Made by a program: the position numbers and the translations under genes. A DNA stretch of 64,000 nt from Paracoccus aminovorans. Lineage in GTDB: Bacteria > Pseudomonadota > Alphaproteobacteria > Rhodobacterales > Rhodobacteraceae. The stretch spans positions 62,001-126,000 of the forward strand of contig NZ_LN832559.1 of the NCBI RefSeq assembly GCF_900005615.1, given 5' to 3'. The notes under the pieces are model-generated. The model did not search any database, was not told the origin of the DNA, and saw only the letters and a list, made by a program, of their open reading frames with translations. Below are positions 42,617 through 51,255 of the stretch, piece after piece. Numbering within the stretch: position 1 is the first letter of the stretch; the number at the start of each line of letters is the position of its first letter.

Positions 42617-43177
42617 ATGGCCCATTTCTTCACTGCCGACACCCATTTCGCGGATGACCCGGTGCGGCGCTTCTTCGACCGGCCCTTTGCCTCGGTTGAG
42701 GCGATGGACGCCGCGATGATTGCTCGTGCCGGCGTGGTTGGACCCGATGACGACCTGTGGATCATCGGAGACTTCGCCGCCTGCGAGTCCGACGCCGGAC
42801 GCATGGCCGCGCAGGCGGGTTTTGCCGCGCTGCCGGGGCGGAAACATCTGGTGCGCGGCAATCACGATCCCGACTGGCTGGTTCGCGCGCTGCCATGGGC
42901 ATCGGTTCACGATCTGGTCGAGATAGGCATCGGAGAGCGCCGCTTTGTCCTGTGCCACTATCCGCTGGTCACCTGGAACGGCGCGCGGGCCGGAGCGATC
43001 CAGCTTTTCGGTCATGTCCACACCCGCTGGCGCGGTGCCGAGGGTCAGGTGAATGTCGGCGTTGATCAGTGGGATTTTGCGCCGGTCACCCCGGATCAGG
43101 CAGAGTTGGAGGCATTGATGCTGCCTCCGTCTCGTTTGCATCAGATGGCTGAGGGTGTGGAGACGGTCGCAGAATGA
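42617..43177 (+). CDS. Calcineurin-like metallophosphoesterase
   Basis: A 186-residue enzyme with the full metal-binding set: FFTADTHF (D8, H10), LWIIGDFA, VRGNHDPDW, LCHYPLVTW and LFGHVHTRW. It is a single-domain phosphoesterase related to phage and YfcE-like proteins. The substrate is unknown. AAGGAG precedes ATG 42617. It is the last forward gene of P1. Confidence 0.88.
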   Translation: MAHFFTADTHFADDPVRRFFDRPFASVEAMDAAMIARAGVVGPDDDLWIIGDFAACESDAGRMAAQAGFAALPGRKHLVRGNHDPDWLVRALPWASVHDLVEIGIGERRFVLCHYPLVTWNGARAGAIQLFGHVHTRWRGAEGQVNVGVDQWDFAPVTPDQAELEALMLPPSRLHQMAEGVETVAE

Positions 43178-43311
43178 TCGACCTATGTTAGCAGCAAAAA
43201 GGGCTGCGAGGGGCGAAGAAATTGGAACCAGAAATCAAATCGCGAAACCGGACACAGATCAGGCTGTCGTCTGCCGGACCGGGCGCGATGTCCCGATCCG
43301 GCGACGATAGC

Positions 43312-43899
43312 TTAGGGGCGCGGCGGCAGACACAGCTTTTCGCGAATCGCTCCAAGCACCTCAACAGGGTTTTCGCCTTCCACAAGTCGCCGCATCGGCG
43401 TGGTAATATATTTTTCCACATCATCCGTGCTGATCAGGGCATCAAGGGGAACTGCGAAAAGCCAGCTTACCTCGTCTGAGTGAAGCCAGCGATACTCGTC
43501 GGTGACGCACTCCTCGATATAGCCTGACGAGTTGGGGCCTTCGCTATCAAACCCCCATGCGTCCTCAAAATCTCTGGACGGCGCATACGCCGCAAGAACC
43601 TTGGCGCGTTTTCCGTGTTGCCAGTCGCCCTCAACGCCAACGTCGCAGGTAAGCTGGATGGCCAGAGTTATCCAACCGACATCCTTCTTTTTCCCGTTGG
43701 GTGCCTGCCTGACTTTGTAATAAGCCTCCCAGACCGGATATATCCATCCACTATCCTGAGAACCTTCATCAGAATGCTCTATAACAAGTTTCTTCTCGTC
43801 GCATTCGATCACACTGAATGCCTCGCAGAGCTTGTCGAGGTTTTCGGAAGATCTCAACAGATTCTGGGCAGATTGCCAGATGGCTTCGTCAGTGGTCAT
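43312..43899 (-). CDS. Unknown protein, fourth gene of AAA/WYL/PDDEXK operon
   Basis: A 195-residue acidic protein with many Trp, Tyr and Asp residues (DSGWIYPVWEAYYKVRQAPN; SSGYIEECVTDEYRWLHSDE). No motif is recognised. Its start overlaps the stop of the nuclease-like gene (ATGA), so the two are coupled and probably work together, for example as a nuclease with its partner or inhibitor. Confidence 0.7.
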   Translation of the reverse strand: MTTDEAIWQSAQNLLRSSENLDKLCEAFSVIECDEKKLVIEHSDEGSQDSGWIYPVWEAYYKVRQAPNGKKKDVGWITLAIQLTCDVGVEGDWQHGKRAKVLAAYAPSRDFEDAWGFDSEGPNSSGYIEECVTDEYRWLHSDEVSWLFAVPLDALISTDDVEKYITTPMRRLVEGENPVEVLGAIREKLCLPPRP

Positions 43900-44642
43900 T
43901 TGTGCCTCTCGGTAAAATTGAATTGCGCTGCAGGTACTGATCCGACCGCATTTCCGGGATCAAACTGCCTGCCTGCTGCGAAAGTAAAACTTGCGGCCGG
44001 CGGCATCATGATATCAGGAGGCCATGATCCCAGCACACTTCCCTTCGGAGTGCCCCTGAGAAAATCTTCAGCCGTTCTGGTCCACGAAATCAATCCGGGA
44101 TCGTCATTTTTTTCGGTGGACAGACGGCGCAGCCGCTCTGTTACCGCTGGCCATGTCAGGCTATGGAATGTCAGTTTGGAAAACTCTCCCTCGGCTACCT
44201 GCATGGCTTCCGTATGCTTCATCTCCGCTCCGAGCAGAGTATAGCCAATCACGTTCCGATTTTCAGCGGGCAGGCCGCCGCGGAGACATTCGCCATCACG
44301 AAGTGTCCGGACTTCACGACCGACTTGCTCATCACCGAGAGGTGCGCCCCACTTCACCTCCACGATCCAATAGGCAGGGCCATCATCAGTGCGAATTCTC
44401 AGGACCACATCCGGCTCTGCATTTTCTTCCGGGTGCCTCAGATACGGCCAGAGAAAGATTTCTGCGTCACCACGCAATTCCTGACCGATCAGTGCCTTCA
44501 GTGCCAACTTCTGCGCAGGTGCGGAAAGAAACTGGATCGTGCCAAACAGCGCCGAGGTTATCAAATCCTCGCGCGGCTGCTTTCCAACGCCGTCTATCAC
44601 CCGATCGAACCTAGCTTTTCTTGCGTTTATCGCATGAAACAT
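43896..44642 (-). CDS. PD-(D/E)XK nuclease-like protein
   Basis: A 248-residue protein. The likely active site is EPDVVLRI followed by YWIVEVKWGAPLGDEQVGRE, giving the D...ExK order with a downstream QxxRE helix, as in restriction-type PD-(D/E)XK nucleases. The N-terminus (REDLITSALFGTIQFLSAPA) resembles that of defence-associated nucleases. The C-terminal third is unassigned. It is coupled to the 195-residue gene and sits downstream of the WYL gene. The GC content is lower than that of P1. Confidence 0.7.
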   Translation of the reverse strand: MFHAINARKARFDRVIDGVGKQPREDLITSALFGTIQFLSAPAQKLALKALIGQELRGDAEIFLWPYLRHPEENAEPDVVLRIRTDDGPAYWIVEVKWGAPLGDEQVGREVRTLRDGECLRGGLPAENRNVIGYTLLGAEMKHTEAMQVAEGEFSKLTFHSLTWPAVTERLRRLSTEKNDDPGLISWTRTAEDFLRGTPKGSVLGSWPPDIMMPPAASFTFAAGRQFDPGNAVGSVPAAQFNFTERHK

Positions 44643-44674
44643 TACCCACCCCCGTCATGCCTTGAGATTTCCGG

Positions 44675-45625
44675 TCACATATCATTCAGGTTTCCTTTTG
44701 ATACGACTTCCACATTCTCCCCCCATCTGGCCACATACCATTCCATTTCCTGCCGCCCGCCAGCCCGGAACCGCACCACCAGCGAGCCGTTGGGCAGCCG
44801 CTCCGTTTCCTGCTTCGGATGAAAGACATAGGTCGCCGCCTCGTCCGCGACTTCGGGCAGAAAGCGCCATTCCACGTCCTGCGGCTCTTCGCGCCAGATG
44901 CCGAAGCTTTCGGCCAGCCAGTCCTGCAGGTCGAAGCCCTCGGGGCGCTCATAGATGTCATCCTCCAACGCGATGCGCTCAAACCCGGCCAAGGCAAACA
45001 GGCGCAGGTCGTCTTGGTATTCGCTCCAAGCCAGCAGGTATTGCCGACCCTCACCGAACAGCATGGCGATCGGGCCAAGCCGGGTGTCGCGCGACAGCTT
45101 GCCCGAAGCACGGGCGCGGTGGTCGGCCGAGATCATCGCCCCGGCAAGAATTGCCTCGCGCAGGCTGGACAGGATTTCCGGCGCGATGCGTTCGCGCGGG
45201 CCGGGGCGGAAGGCCACGCCATCGGCCAGAAGCTGCGCCTCCAGATCGGCGGCCACGCGACGGCGGCGGTCAGCACGAAACATTGCCTGTACCTTGGCCA
45301 GCAGGAGTTCCAGGGTTTCGGCCGTGGCAAGATCGCCCTCGCGCCGGGCAATTGCCACGGCACGGTGACCGGCGCCGAGTTCGTCGAGCGTCGGCTCCTC
45401 CATCTTGCCCAATGTGCCGGGCGGGAAGCGCCAATATTTCTGACCCTGCGGACCGGGGCGCTCCTCCAGTTGCGGATAGGCGCGCAGCACGGCATCGCGC
45501 ATCCGCTCGGCCGTGCGCCGGGAAACGTCGAAGGCGCGCTCGATGTCGGCGATGGAAATCCCTTCCGCCGATCCCTGCATCATCAGGGCCAGCTTCAGCA
45601 GATCTTCCTGACGTGAATAGCGCAT
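44675..45625 (-). CDS. WYL-domain transcription regulator
   Basis: A 316-residue regulator. The N-terminal winged helix-turn-helix (MRYSRQEDLLKLALMMQGSA; SIADIERAFDVSRRTAERMR) is followed by a WYL domain (residues about 130-215: ISADHRARASGKLSRDT, GRQYLLAWSEYQDDLRLFAL) and a C-terminal WCX region (FLPEVADEAATYVFHPKQET). WYL regulators often sit in antiphage loci and sense ligand or nucleic acid. It lies 49 bases downstream of the AAA gene. ATG 45625 is chosen because upstream residues are not protein-like. Confidence 0.85.
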   Translation of the reverse strand: MRYSRQEDLLKLALMMQGSAEGISIADIERAFDVSRRTAERMRDAVLRAYPQLEERPGPQGQKYWRFPPGTLGKMEEPTLDELGAGHRAVAIARREGDLATAETLELLLAKVQAMFRADRRRRVAADLEAQLLADGVAFRPGPRERIAPEILSSLREAILAGAMISADHRARASGKLSRDTRLGPIAMLFGEGRQYLLAWSEYQDDLRLFALAGFERIALEDDIYERPEGFDLQDWLAESFGIWREEPQDVEWRFLPEVADEAATYVFHPKQETERLPNGSLVVRFRAGGRQEMEWYVARWGENVEVVSKGNLNDM

Positions 45626-45674
45626 TGTTTTCCATGTTCTCCGCGCCTCACATTCCTTGCGGATGCGCGCAAGG

Positions 45675-47684
45675 TCAACGGCCGAAGCCGATAGCCCTTG
45701 TCTTGCCTTCCTTGGCCTCGGACTCGCGGCGCAATTCCGCGAGGATGGTGGCGGGATCATCCTGCCCAAGCGCGCGCATCCTGCGGGCGACATTGGCAAA
45801 GTCCCCCGCCGCCAGCCGGTCGAGCGCCCGGACATCGGCATGCACCGGTGCGCCGAAATGCGCGCGCCATGCCAGTGGCAGCTGATCCTCGCGCAGCCAG
45901 TCGAAGCGGATGCGGAAGGTGAAGCGCCGCTGGGTCGCGGGGTCGAGGTTCTCGGCGAGGTTGGTGGTGCAGACGAAGGGCAGTGGATGGCTTTCCATCC
46001 AGGTCAGCATCTCATTCACCTGGCTGACCTCCCATTGGCGGGAAGCGTTGCGACGGTCGGCCAGCAGGCTGTCGGCCTCGTCGAAGATCAGCAGCGCGCC
46101 CTCCGCCCGCGCATCGGCAAAGGCCCGCGCGATGGCCTTCTCGCTGCCGCCGACCCACATCGACAGAAGGTCCGAGGCGCGTTTCTCGATCACCGGCAGG
46201 CCCAGCTGCTTGGCCAGATGCCGCGCCCATGCGCTCTTGCCCGTCCCGGCCGGACCATCGAGGCAGAAGGATATCCGCGGTGCGGTATCGAAGCCTGCAA
46301 GCCGCGCCTCCAGCAGGGCAAGATCGGTGTCGGCATTGGCCAGAGTCGCCTCCCACGCCGCTTCGGAGTGATGACGCGGCGGCGGCGCGATCCCGCCATT
46401 GGTCAGCTTGGCCGAGGCCCCCAGCACCTGCGCGAAGGTCTCAACCCCACCGCCGCAGTCGCGCGCCACGCGCATCGCATCGGACACCAGCGCCGGGGGA
46501 TGGTCATGGATCCCGGCCAGCGCCATCAGCGCGCCCGTCTCGGCCAGCGGCTGATGCCGGTCGGCGAGCCTTTGCCAGATGCGCTTGCGTACCCGCTCGG
46601 ACGGCGTGCGCATTTCGACCGAAAAGGTCATACGGCGCAGGAAGGCCGGATCGCAGGCCTCAATGGAATTGGTGGTCCAGAGCGTCGGCACGGGATTGGT
46701 TTCGAGCAGCCGGTTCGCGAAGACCTTGGACATCCGCTCCTGACGGAAGAACGACGGCATCGCGCCACCGAACAGGTCCTCCATTTCGTCCAGCAGCAGC
46801 ACGGTATCTCGCCGCGCCGACAGCATCCGTCCGGCAATGCCGAGTTCGGCCAGCCGCTCGCCCCGCGACGGCTCTTCTCCGCTGTCATCCGCCTCGCCGA
46901 TGGCGCGCAGACTGGCCCCCACTTCGCGGGCCAGTACCTTGCAGAATTCGGTCTTGCCCGTGCCCGGCGCGCCATAAAGCAGGATGTTCACGCCCGGCGT
47001 GCCGTTCACGATCGCATTGGTCAGCAGCTTGCGCATGAGATCAGCGCTTTCGCCCAGGCCCTCGAAGTCCCGCCATTCGGCGTCGGGCGTGGGCGCAGCA
47101 GGAAACAGCAACGCAACCAATTCCTCGATGTCGTCGACATCCGCCCGCATGGCATCCGCCAATCGAGGTGAAACAGCATAGGGAACCCTCTGGCTGGACC
47201 AGTTGCGACCCTCGTTCTGCAACAGGCCCGAAGCTTTCAGCCGTGCATCGGGGCGCAGTGCCGTTCTGACTTCCCCTTGCTCAGCGCCCGAGAATTGCGC
47301 GACGAGGAAAAGCAGGGTCACCTCCCTCGTTTCCAGCGCCTGATCGACTACATGCTCGAACATATCGAAGATGCGATAGTTGGCGAAGAACTCGAGGATC
47401 CGCGCCTCGACCTCCGTCAAACCGAAGTGCTCGCCGATCCGCGTCGCATTTGCCCGCACCAGATTGCCTTCGCTGCGGTCAGCTTCCTGGCAGAGATCAT
47501 CCAGCAGACTGCGCACCCGCCCCCACCAGGCAGCGCCGGGCCGGGTTCGCGGCCGTTCGGGACATTCGGTGTCGGTCAGATATTCGATCCAGCCCGGCAG
47601 TTCCTTGGCGATCTTGCTTCCGGGGCCAAAGCGCTCTGCCAGGGAGGCGACAAGGCCGAGCGCAAGGTGTTTTTCGCAGGTCAT
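45675..47684 (-). CDS. Double AAA+ ATPase
   Basis: A 669-residue protein with two AAA+ modules. The first has GAPGTGKTEF near residue 240, LLLDEMEDLFGG and a sensor-1-like TTNSIEACDPAFLRR. The second has GPAGTGKSAW near 475, LLIFDEADSLLADRR and CTTNLAENLDPATQRRF. The N-terminal 200 residues are helical and unassigned. Such ClpB/FtsH-like pairs remodel proteins or complexes. As the first gene of a WYL and nuclease operon it is a good candidate for the motor of a defence system. Promoter presumably in 47685-47830. Confidence 0.85.
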   Translation of the reverse strand: MTCEKHLALGLVASLAERFGPGSKIAKELPGWIEYLTDTECPERPRTRPGAAWWGRVRSLLDDLCQEADRSEGNLVRANATRIGEHFGLTEVEARILEFFANYRIFDMFEHVVDQALETREVTLLFLVAQFSGAEQGEVRTALRPDARLKASGLLQNEGRNWSSQRVPYAVSPRLADAMRADVDDIEELVALLFPAAPTPDAEWRDFEGLGESADLMRKLLTNAIVNGTPGVNILLYGAPGTGKTEFCKVLAREVGASLRAIGEADDSGEEPSRGERLAELGIAGRMLSARRDTVLLLDEMEDLFGGAMPSFFRQERMSKVFANRLLETNPVPTLWTTNSIEACDPAFLRRMTFSVEMRTPSERVRKRIWQRLADRHQPLAETGALMALAGIHDHPPALVSDAMRVARDCGGGVETFAQVLGASAKLTNGGIAPPPRHHSEAAWEATLANADTDLALLEARLAGFDTAPRISFCLDGPAGTGKSAWARHLAKQLGLPVIEKRASDLLSMWVGGSEKAIARAFADARAEGALLIFDEADSLLADRRNASRQWEVSQVNEMLTWMESHPLPFVCTTNLAENLDPATQRRFTFRIRFDWLREDQLPLAWRAHFGAPVHADVRALDRLAAGDFANVARRMRALGQDDPATILAELRRESEAKEGKTRAIGFGR

Positions 47685-47833
47685 CTTTTCTCTCCATTGA
47701 TGAGGAGAAGATAATCCGCGCCCCCGTCAGATTCGGACGCATCCGTCGTCCGCTGCCAGTGAATGTCGGCGGATGCGGGCCGTTGCCGGTTTTCTGTTCG
47801 GGTGTTGATGTGGTGTTGATGTAGAACGCGAAA

Positions 47834-47863
47834 AGGCCGATGGTATAAAAATACCGTCGGCCT
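47834..47863 (-). terminator. Terminator hairpin of the tRNA-Met fragment
   Basis: AGGCCGATGGTAT (47834-47846) pairs with ATACCGTCGGCCT (47851-47863), one wobble pair, AAAA loop. Read on the reverse strand it follows the tRNA end by 25 bases and is followed by TTTT. It would have ended transcription of the intact tRNA gene. Confidence 0.75.
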
Positions 47864-47888
47864 ATCTATTTGATTTTGTGGTATTTTT

Positions 47889-47933
47889 TGGTTGCGGGGA
47901 CAGGATTTGAACCTGTGACCTTCAGGTTATGAG
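47889..47933 (-). tRNA. 3' half of tRNA-Met (anticodon CAT), displaced fragment
   Basis: The reverse strand reads CTCATAA, anticodon stem CCTGA, variable AGGTC, T arm ACAGG-TTCAAAT-CCTGT and CCCCGCA-A-CCA. The 5' half is missing: bases beyond 47933 cannot form the anticodon, D or acceptor stems. This is the expected remnant when an island integrates at the anticodon loop. It is not a functional gene. The island should extend to the right from here. Confidence 0.88.
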
Positions 47934-48290
47934 GCTATGCTATTGATATTGCTCGATTCATTACGAATCAACGACTTGCGCCACAACCGTTTGTTATCGC
48001 GCGCTTTGCTTCCAGCATTCGGCGACTCTCATCGTGCTTCGCCGCGCGGGAAAGGCGCTCAAAGGGCGTCCATCTGTTGAGTTGGCGTTGAGTCAAAGTA
48101 GTGGCTTGAGCGCCGTTGCTACCCAAGCTGAAGGCTCGAAATGGGCGGAAAGCGGTCGCCCGCTGCTAATGCAAACGAACCAACCGCTCGATCACATTCC
48201 GAACATTCACTTCGCGCTCCTGGGAGTACGCAGCTCCACCCGCGCGGAGAATACGATATCAACTATGCGCTATCGCCTCCACTCTCATAA
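47934..48290. other. Non-coding island edge
   Basis: Some 357 bases between the tRNA fragment and HerA. A short forward frame (48034-48294) has no protein-like character. No integrase gene is here. The stretch contains many short mixed repeats but no clear element. Confidence 0.5.
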
Positions 48291-50036
48291 TTAGTGATTA
48301 CTCTGTCTCCGCCAAGAGAGGACGGCGTCTTCTGTTCCCGCAACCGGCTCCGCGTCACGCCAACGATCCCAGAAATCGACTGTCGCGCTATTTGGTTTGA
48401 AGCGTGGCGCAGACACGACCACTCGTGTCGGTAGCAAGCTAGCATCACCAACCACCAGCGCTTCACCAATGTCGAGGACCGGAAGGAGATCACCAAAACC
48501 GCCGAGGCTGTCAGGCAACAGCCGTTTGATGACGGATTGATCATCCCCGTTCGTCAGCCGCATAGCGATCACATTGTTGCATTGGCTGAGGACGGTGCGG
48601 TTGACCTCGGACGGTCTCTGACTGATGACCACCAGCCCGACCCCATACTTCCGCCCCTCTTTGGCAATCCGCTCGAAAATCCCGACCGAAATCTCATCGG
48701 CTGACTCTGACGATGCCCGCTCGGGGATATACAAATGCGCCTCATCGCAGAACAATGCGATAGGATGACGGCTGTCCGGTGGCGTCCACTGGCTCACGGT
48801 GAAAATCAGCCGAGCGATCAGGCTGACCATGAGCGGAAGTATGTCGGACGGCACTTCCGAGAAATTGATGATCTTGACCCCACCCTTGCCATCTTCTTGT
48901 GATCCGCGCCCGCCAATCAGTAAGTGCGTGACTTGCGACAGCCACGCCATATCCATGCATGCTTCTGGCGGTTGGAATATGAACCCGAGACGGCGATCAT
49001 TTCTCTTGGCTTCAAATCGTGCTATCAAACGGCTCAGCTTGTCGAAGTAAGGCCCCTGTTTCTCTTTATTGCTCGCACCTGGTACCATTTGTTCATTCAG
49101 GTTTGATAGCTCCTGATAAACTGCATCAATACTGAATGGCACCGGACTATCGATGGTAAAATTAGCTAGAATATCGGCGTGCTGCTCCGGGTTGAGCATC
49201 ATGCGCTTTGCATCGGTGATGCAACGCGTCATTAGCATTGCTTGGTTCGGGGCGTTCTGATCGGACCGATCAACGAACAAGGAAACCAATGCCTCATAGC
49301 CGAGAAGCCAGAACGGAAGATGTAGAACACCATCAGCCAGCCCACGATCCTGTCCAATGTCTCCCGGCCCAGCGATCCGCAGGTGTCGAAATTCATCACT
49401 ATCCAAGGTCTGGTACTCACCATGGATATCGAACAAAATAACGTTGGCTTGCGGAAGTTCGGCAATCTGGTCCAGAAGCCGCGCAGTTGTATATGATTTG
49501 CCGCTTCCGGTGCTTCCGACTACAATGGCATGACGCTGGAAAAGGCGGTTTCCGTTCAAGAACGCCCGTGCATCCTCATGCAGCGCATAGCGGCCAAGAT
49601 CAAGCTGAGGGCCGTCGCCAGAAACCTGCGAAATGACCTGCATGAAGTCCGTCAGCCGCTGACCTTCTAGGGCAAAGCAGTCCGCATCGATTTCGGGCAC
49701 AGTCTCAAGGGTACGCTTGAACACGTTCTCTTTCAGCCCTTCCTTGTCGACGAGTGTCCCAATCAGAGCAACTCGCACAAGGTTGTTCTCGGGAAGAGTG
49801 GCTTCCGGGTCTTCTTCAGCACCATCTATGGTCGACTCGTCGCCTGCCTTGCGTGTAATGCGTGAGACAATCCCGATCAGGTGCTGCCCAGCCTTCGAGC
49901 TCCTGATCGCCGTCAGTCGATTGACCTGAATCCGCTTGAGACGTTCAAGTTCATCAACGCGCACAGTCACTGTCGCCGTATCCACGGCGATAATCTTACC
50001 AAGGCTTTCATCATCATCAAAATCGAGAATGCCCAT
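48291..50036 (-). CDS. herA: HerA-like DNA translocase (defence, HerA-SIR2 pair)
   Basis: A 581-residue FtsK/HerA ATPase: N-terminal barrel (about 1-90), Walker A GSTGSGKS (174-181), Walker B ALFCDEAHLYIPE, and the HerA block ISQRPSEVNRTVLSQCNNVI with an arginine-finger-like R in AMRLTNGDDQ. The SIR2 gene starts only nine bases upstream, which is the known SIR2-HerA (Nezha) arrangement: HerA forms a hexamer and SIR2 depletes NAD+ on phage infection. Confidence 0.88.
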   Translation of the reverse strand: MGILDFDDDESLGKIIAVDTATVTVRVDELERLKRIQVNRLTAIRSSKAGQHLIGIVSRITRKAGDESTIDGAEEDPEATLPENNLVRVALIGTLVDKEGLKENVFKRTLETVPEIDADCFALEGQRLTDFMQVISQVSGDGPQLDLGRYALHEDARAFLNGNRLFQRHAIVVGSTGSGKSYTTARLLDQIAELPQANVILFDIHGEYQTLDSDEFRHLRIAGPGDIGQDRGLADGVLHLPFWLLGYEALVSLFVDRSDQNAPNQAMLMTRCITDAKRMMLNPEQHADILANFTIDSPVPFSIDAVYQELSNLNEQMVPGASNKEKQGPYFDKLSRLIARFEAKRNDRRLGFIFQPPEACMDMAWLSQVTHLLIGGRGSQEDGKGGVKIINFSEVPSDILPLMVSLIARLIFTVSQWTPPDSRHPIALFCDEAHLYIPERASSESADEISVGIFERIAKEGRKYGVGLVVISQRPSEVNRTVLSQCNNVIAMRLTNGDDQSVIKRLLPDSLGGFGDLLPVLDIGEALVVGDASLLPTRVVVSAPRFKPNSATVDFWDRWRDAEPVAGTEDAVLSWRRQSNH

Positions 50037-50045
50037 CTTTTCCTC

Positions 50046-51083
50046 CTAAAACCCGATCAATTCGTTTAACGTAGGCAACGCCCAATACTTGCCGCCGGTA
50101 ACAACTACGCCGTCCGGGTTGTCGCGGTTATATACCATTGTTCCATCATCGTGGTCTTCGAGCGCGAGGTAGTGACGCCCGGCGCCATTCCTGAGAAAGG
50201 CTTTCGCTTCGTCCGTCAGGGTGCGCGCGGCCACTAGGATCGAAGCATTATGCACACGGCACCGATTCATTAACTTCGGATGAATATGGCTGTCGCGGAA
50301 ACCGTAACCTATGCAGATAAATGCGCTAGCAGCACTCAGCACACGATCGGCGCCCTGAATCGCGCTCCGAAAGGGCTCGTCGTGCGTCCTCTGATACTTG
50401 CTGACGCCGGGCGTGACGATCAGGGGAACCAAACCATCCGGAAGCTCGCTCGTCATTGGCAGAGACATCACGCCTCCATGTGGGTCTGAGAACCAGTCGA
50501 GAGAACCGTGAACTTTCCAGACCGTCACCGTACGAGCCAGGTTCGCTCCCTGCTTAAAGATCAGGTTCTCCGCCCCATCGCTGCGGCGCAGATAACCCGG
50601 AAGAAACCCTGTCCTGTGTATGTAACCACCTGTGTCAGCGGCATACTCTGCGACGCGGTCATAGTTCGTGGTTACAACATGGATGTTGCGGTTTGTACTT
50701 CGAAACAATCCCGCGAACAGTGAGCGGAGAGGAAAGGCCGCTTCTGTCTTTATCGCTGACTTGAGGAGAGTGTAGTCATCCTGAGCGATGAAATCCCAAG
50801 TGCTACGGACGATCTTTACGACCAGTGATTCGGGCAATGCCTTATTTTCTAGTGCGGCCTCTAAGTGATCGCCCGACGCCATGGCGGTTCTTACCAGCGT
50901 CCAGGCATCAATTTCCGGTCCTTGGTCGGCCTGAACATTGTCGCGGAGCCAAATTGCCAAGTCCCCCATGCCGCGAATGCCATGAGGAATCGATGCGCCG
51001 CTCCCCAACACAATAACCGGGTGTCTCTGTGCACAGCTTTGGCATTGCTTCGCGAGGTCATCGAGTTCCACAGGTCTATTCAC
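50046..51083 (-). CDS. SIR2-like NAD+-consuming defence protein
   Basis: A 345-residue protein with the SIR2 Rossmann set: VLGSGASIPHGI (27-38), VVTTNYDRVAE near 140, KVHGSLDWF near 190 and FICIGYGFRDSHI near 265. These residues bind NAD+ and include the catalytic Asn and His. In this family, members partnered with HerA are NADases rather than deacetylases. Coupled to HerA. Confidence 0.88.
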   Translation of the reverse strand: MNRPVELDDLAKQCQSCAQRHPVIVLGSGASIPHGIRGMGDLAIWLRDNVQADQGPEIDAWTLVRTAMASGDHLEAALENKALPESLVVKIVRSTWDFIAQDDYTLLKSAIKTEAAFPLRSLFAGLFRSTNRNIHVVTTNYDRVAEYAADTGGYIHRTGFLPGYLRRSDGAENLIFKQGANLARTVTVWKVHGSLDWFSDPHGGVMSLPMTSELPDGLVPLIVTPGVSKYQRTHDEPFRSAIQGADRVLSAASAFICIGYGFRDSHIHPKLMNRCRVHNASILVAARTLTDEAKAFLRNGAGRHYLALEDHDDGTMVYNRDNPDGVVVTGGKYWALPTLNELIGF

Positions 51084-51255
51084 TCTTCGATAATGGCGCT
51101 TAGATTACGAACGAATGAACCATGCCGGTATCAGCTTGGCTCACAAGCCGACGGGGGGCAATCTTCCTTTGCTCTGCCAGGGCCCGATTCGGGGAAGCGC
51201 GCAGCTGCCATAGCCATCATCAAGGGGCTGGTTAGGGCCGCATGTGACTTCTGCA
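51084..51255. other. Gap between SIR2 and restriction gene
   Basis: 172 bases without a gene. It may hold the promoter of the SIR2-HerA pair; no convincing boxes are seen. Confidence 0.4.

Larger units (their letters stand above)
3516..43310. mobile_element. Prophage P1 (lambda-type head, GTA-type tail tip), ends approximate
   Basis: The stretch carries, in order, an integrase, early control and replication-type genes, DNA methyltransferases, terminase, head, tail and lysis genes. The left end must lie between the mprF stop and the integrase. The right end is placed after the last lysis-linked gene, but no matching attachment repeat was found, so the reverse-strand operon up to 47.7 kb could also belong to it. 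Genes at 8648-13990, 26976-28181, 28706-29122 and 33255-33449 look like cargo by orientation, base composition or comparison with P2. Confidence 0.85.

Noticed and set aside
3538..47956. ATTGCTCGAT shared near the mprF end and beside the tRNA fragment, as possible attachment core of P1
   Set aside because: Ten bases is too short to support an attachment site in a window of this size, and the flanks do not match.
47889..47990. Complete tRNA gene at this locus
   Set aside because: Bases 5' of the anticodon loop cannot form the anticodon, D or acceptor stems with the preserved 3' half.
48034..48294. Short forward open frame at the island edge
   Set aside because: No ribosome site, no protein-like pattern, and it runs into the HerA gene end.
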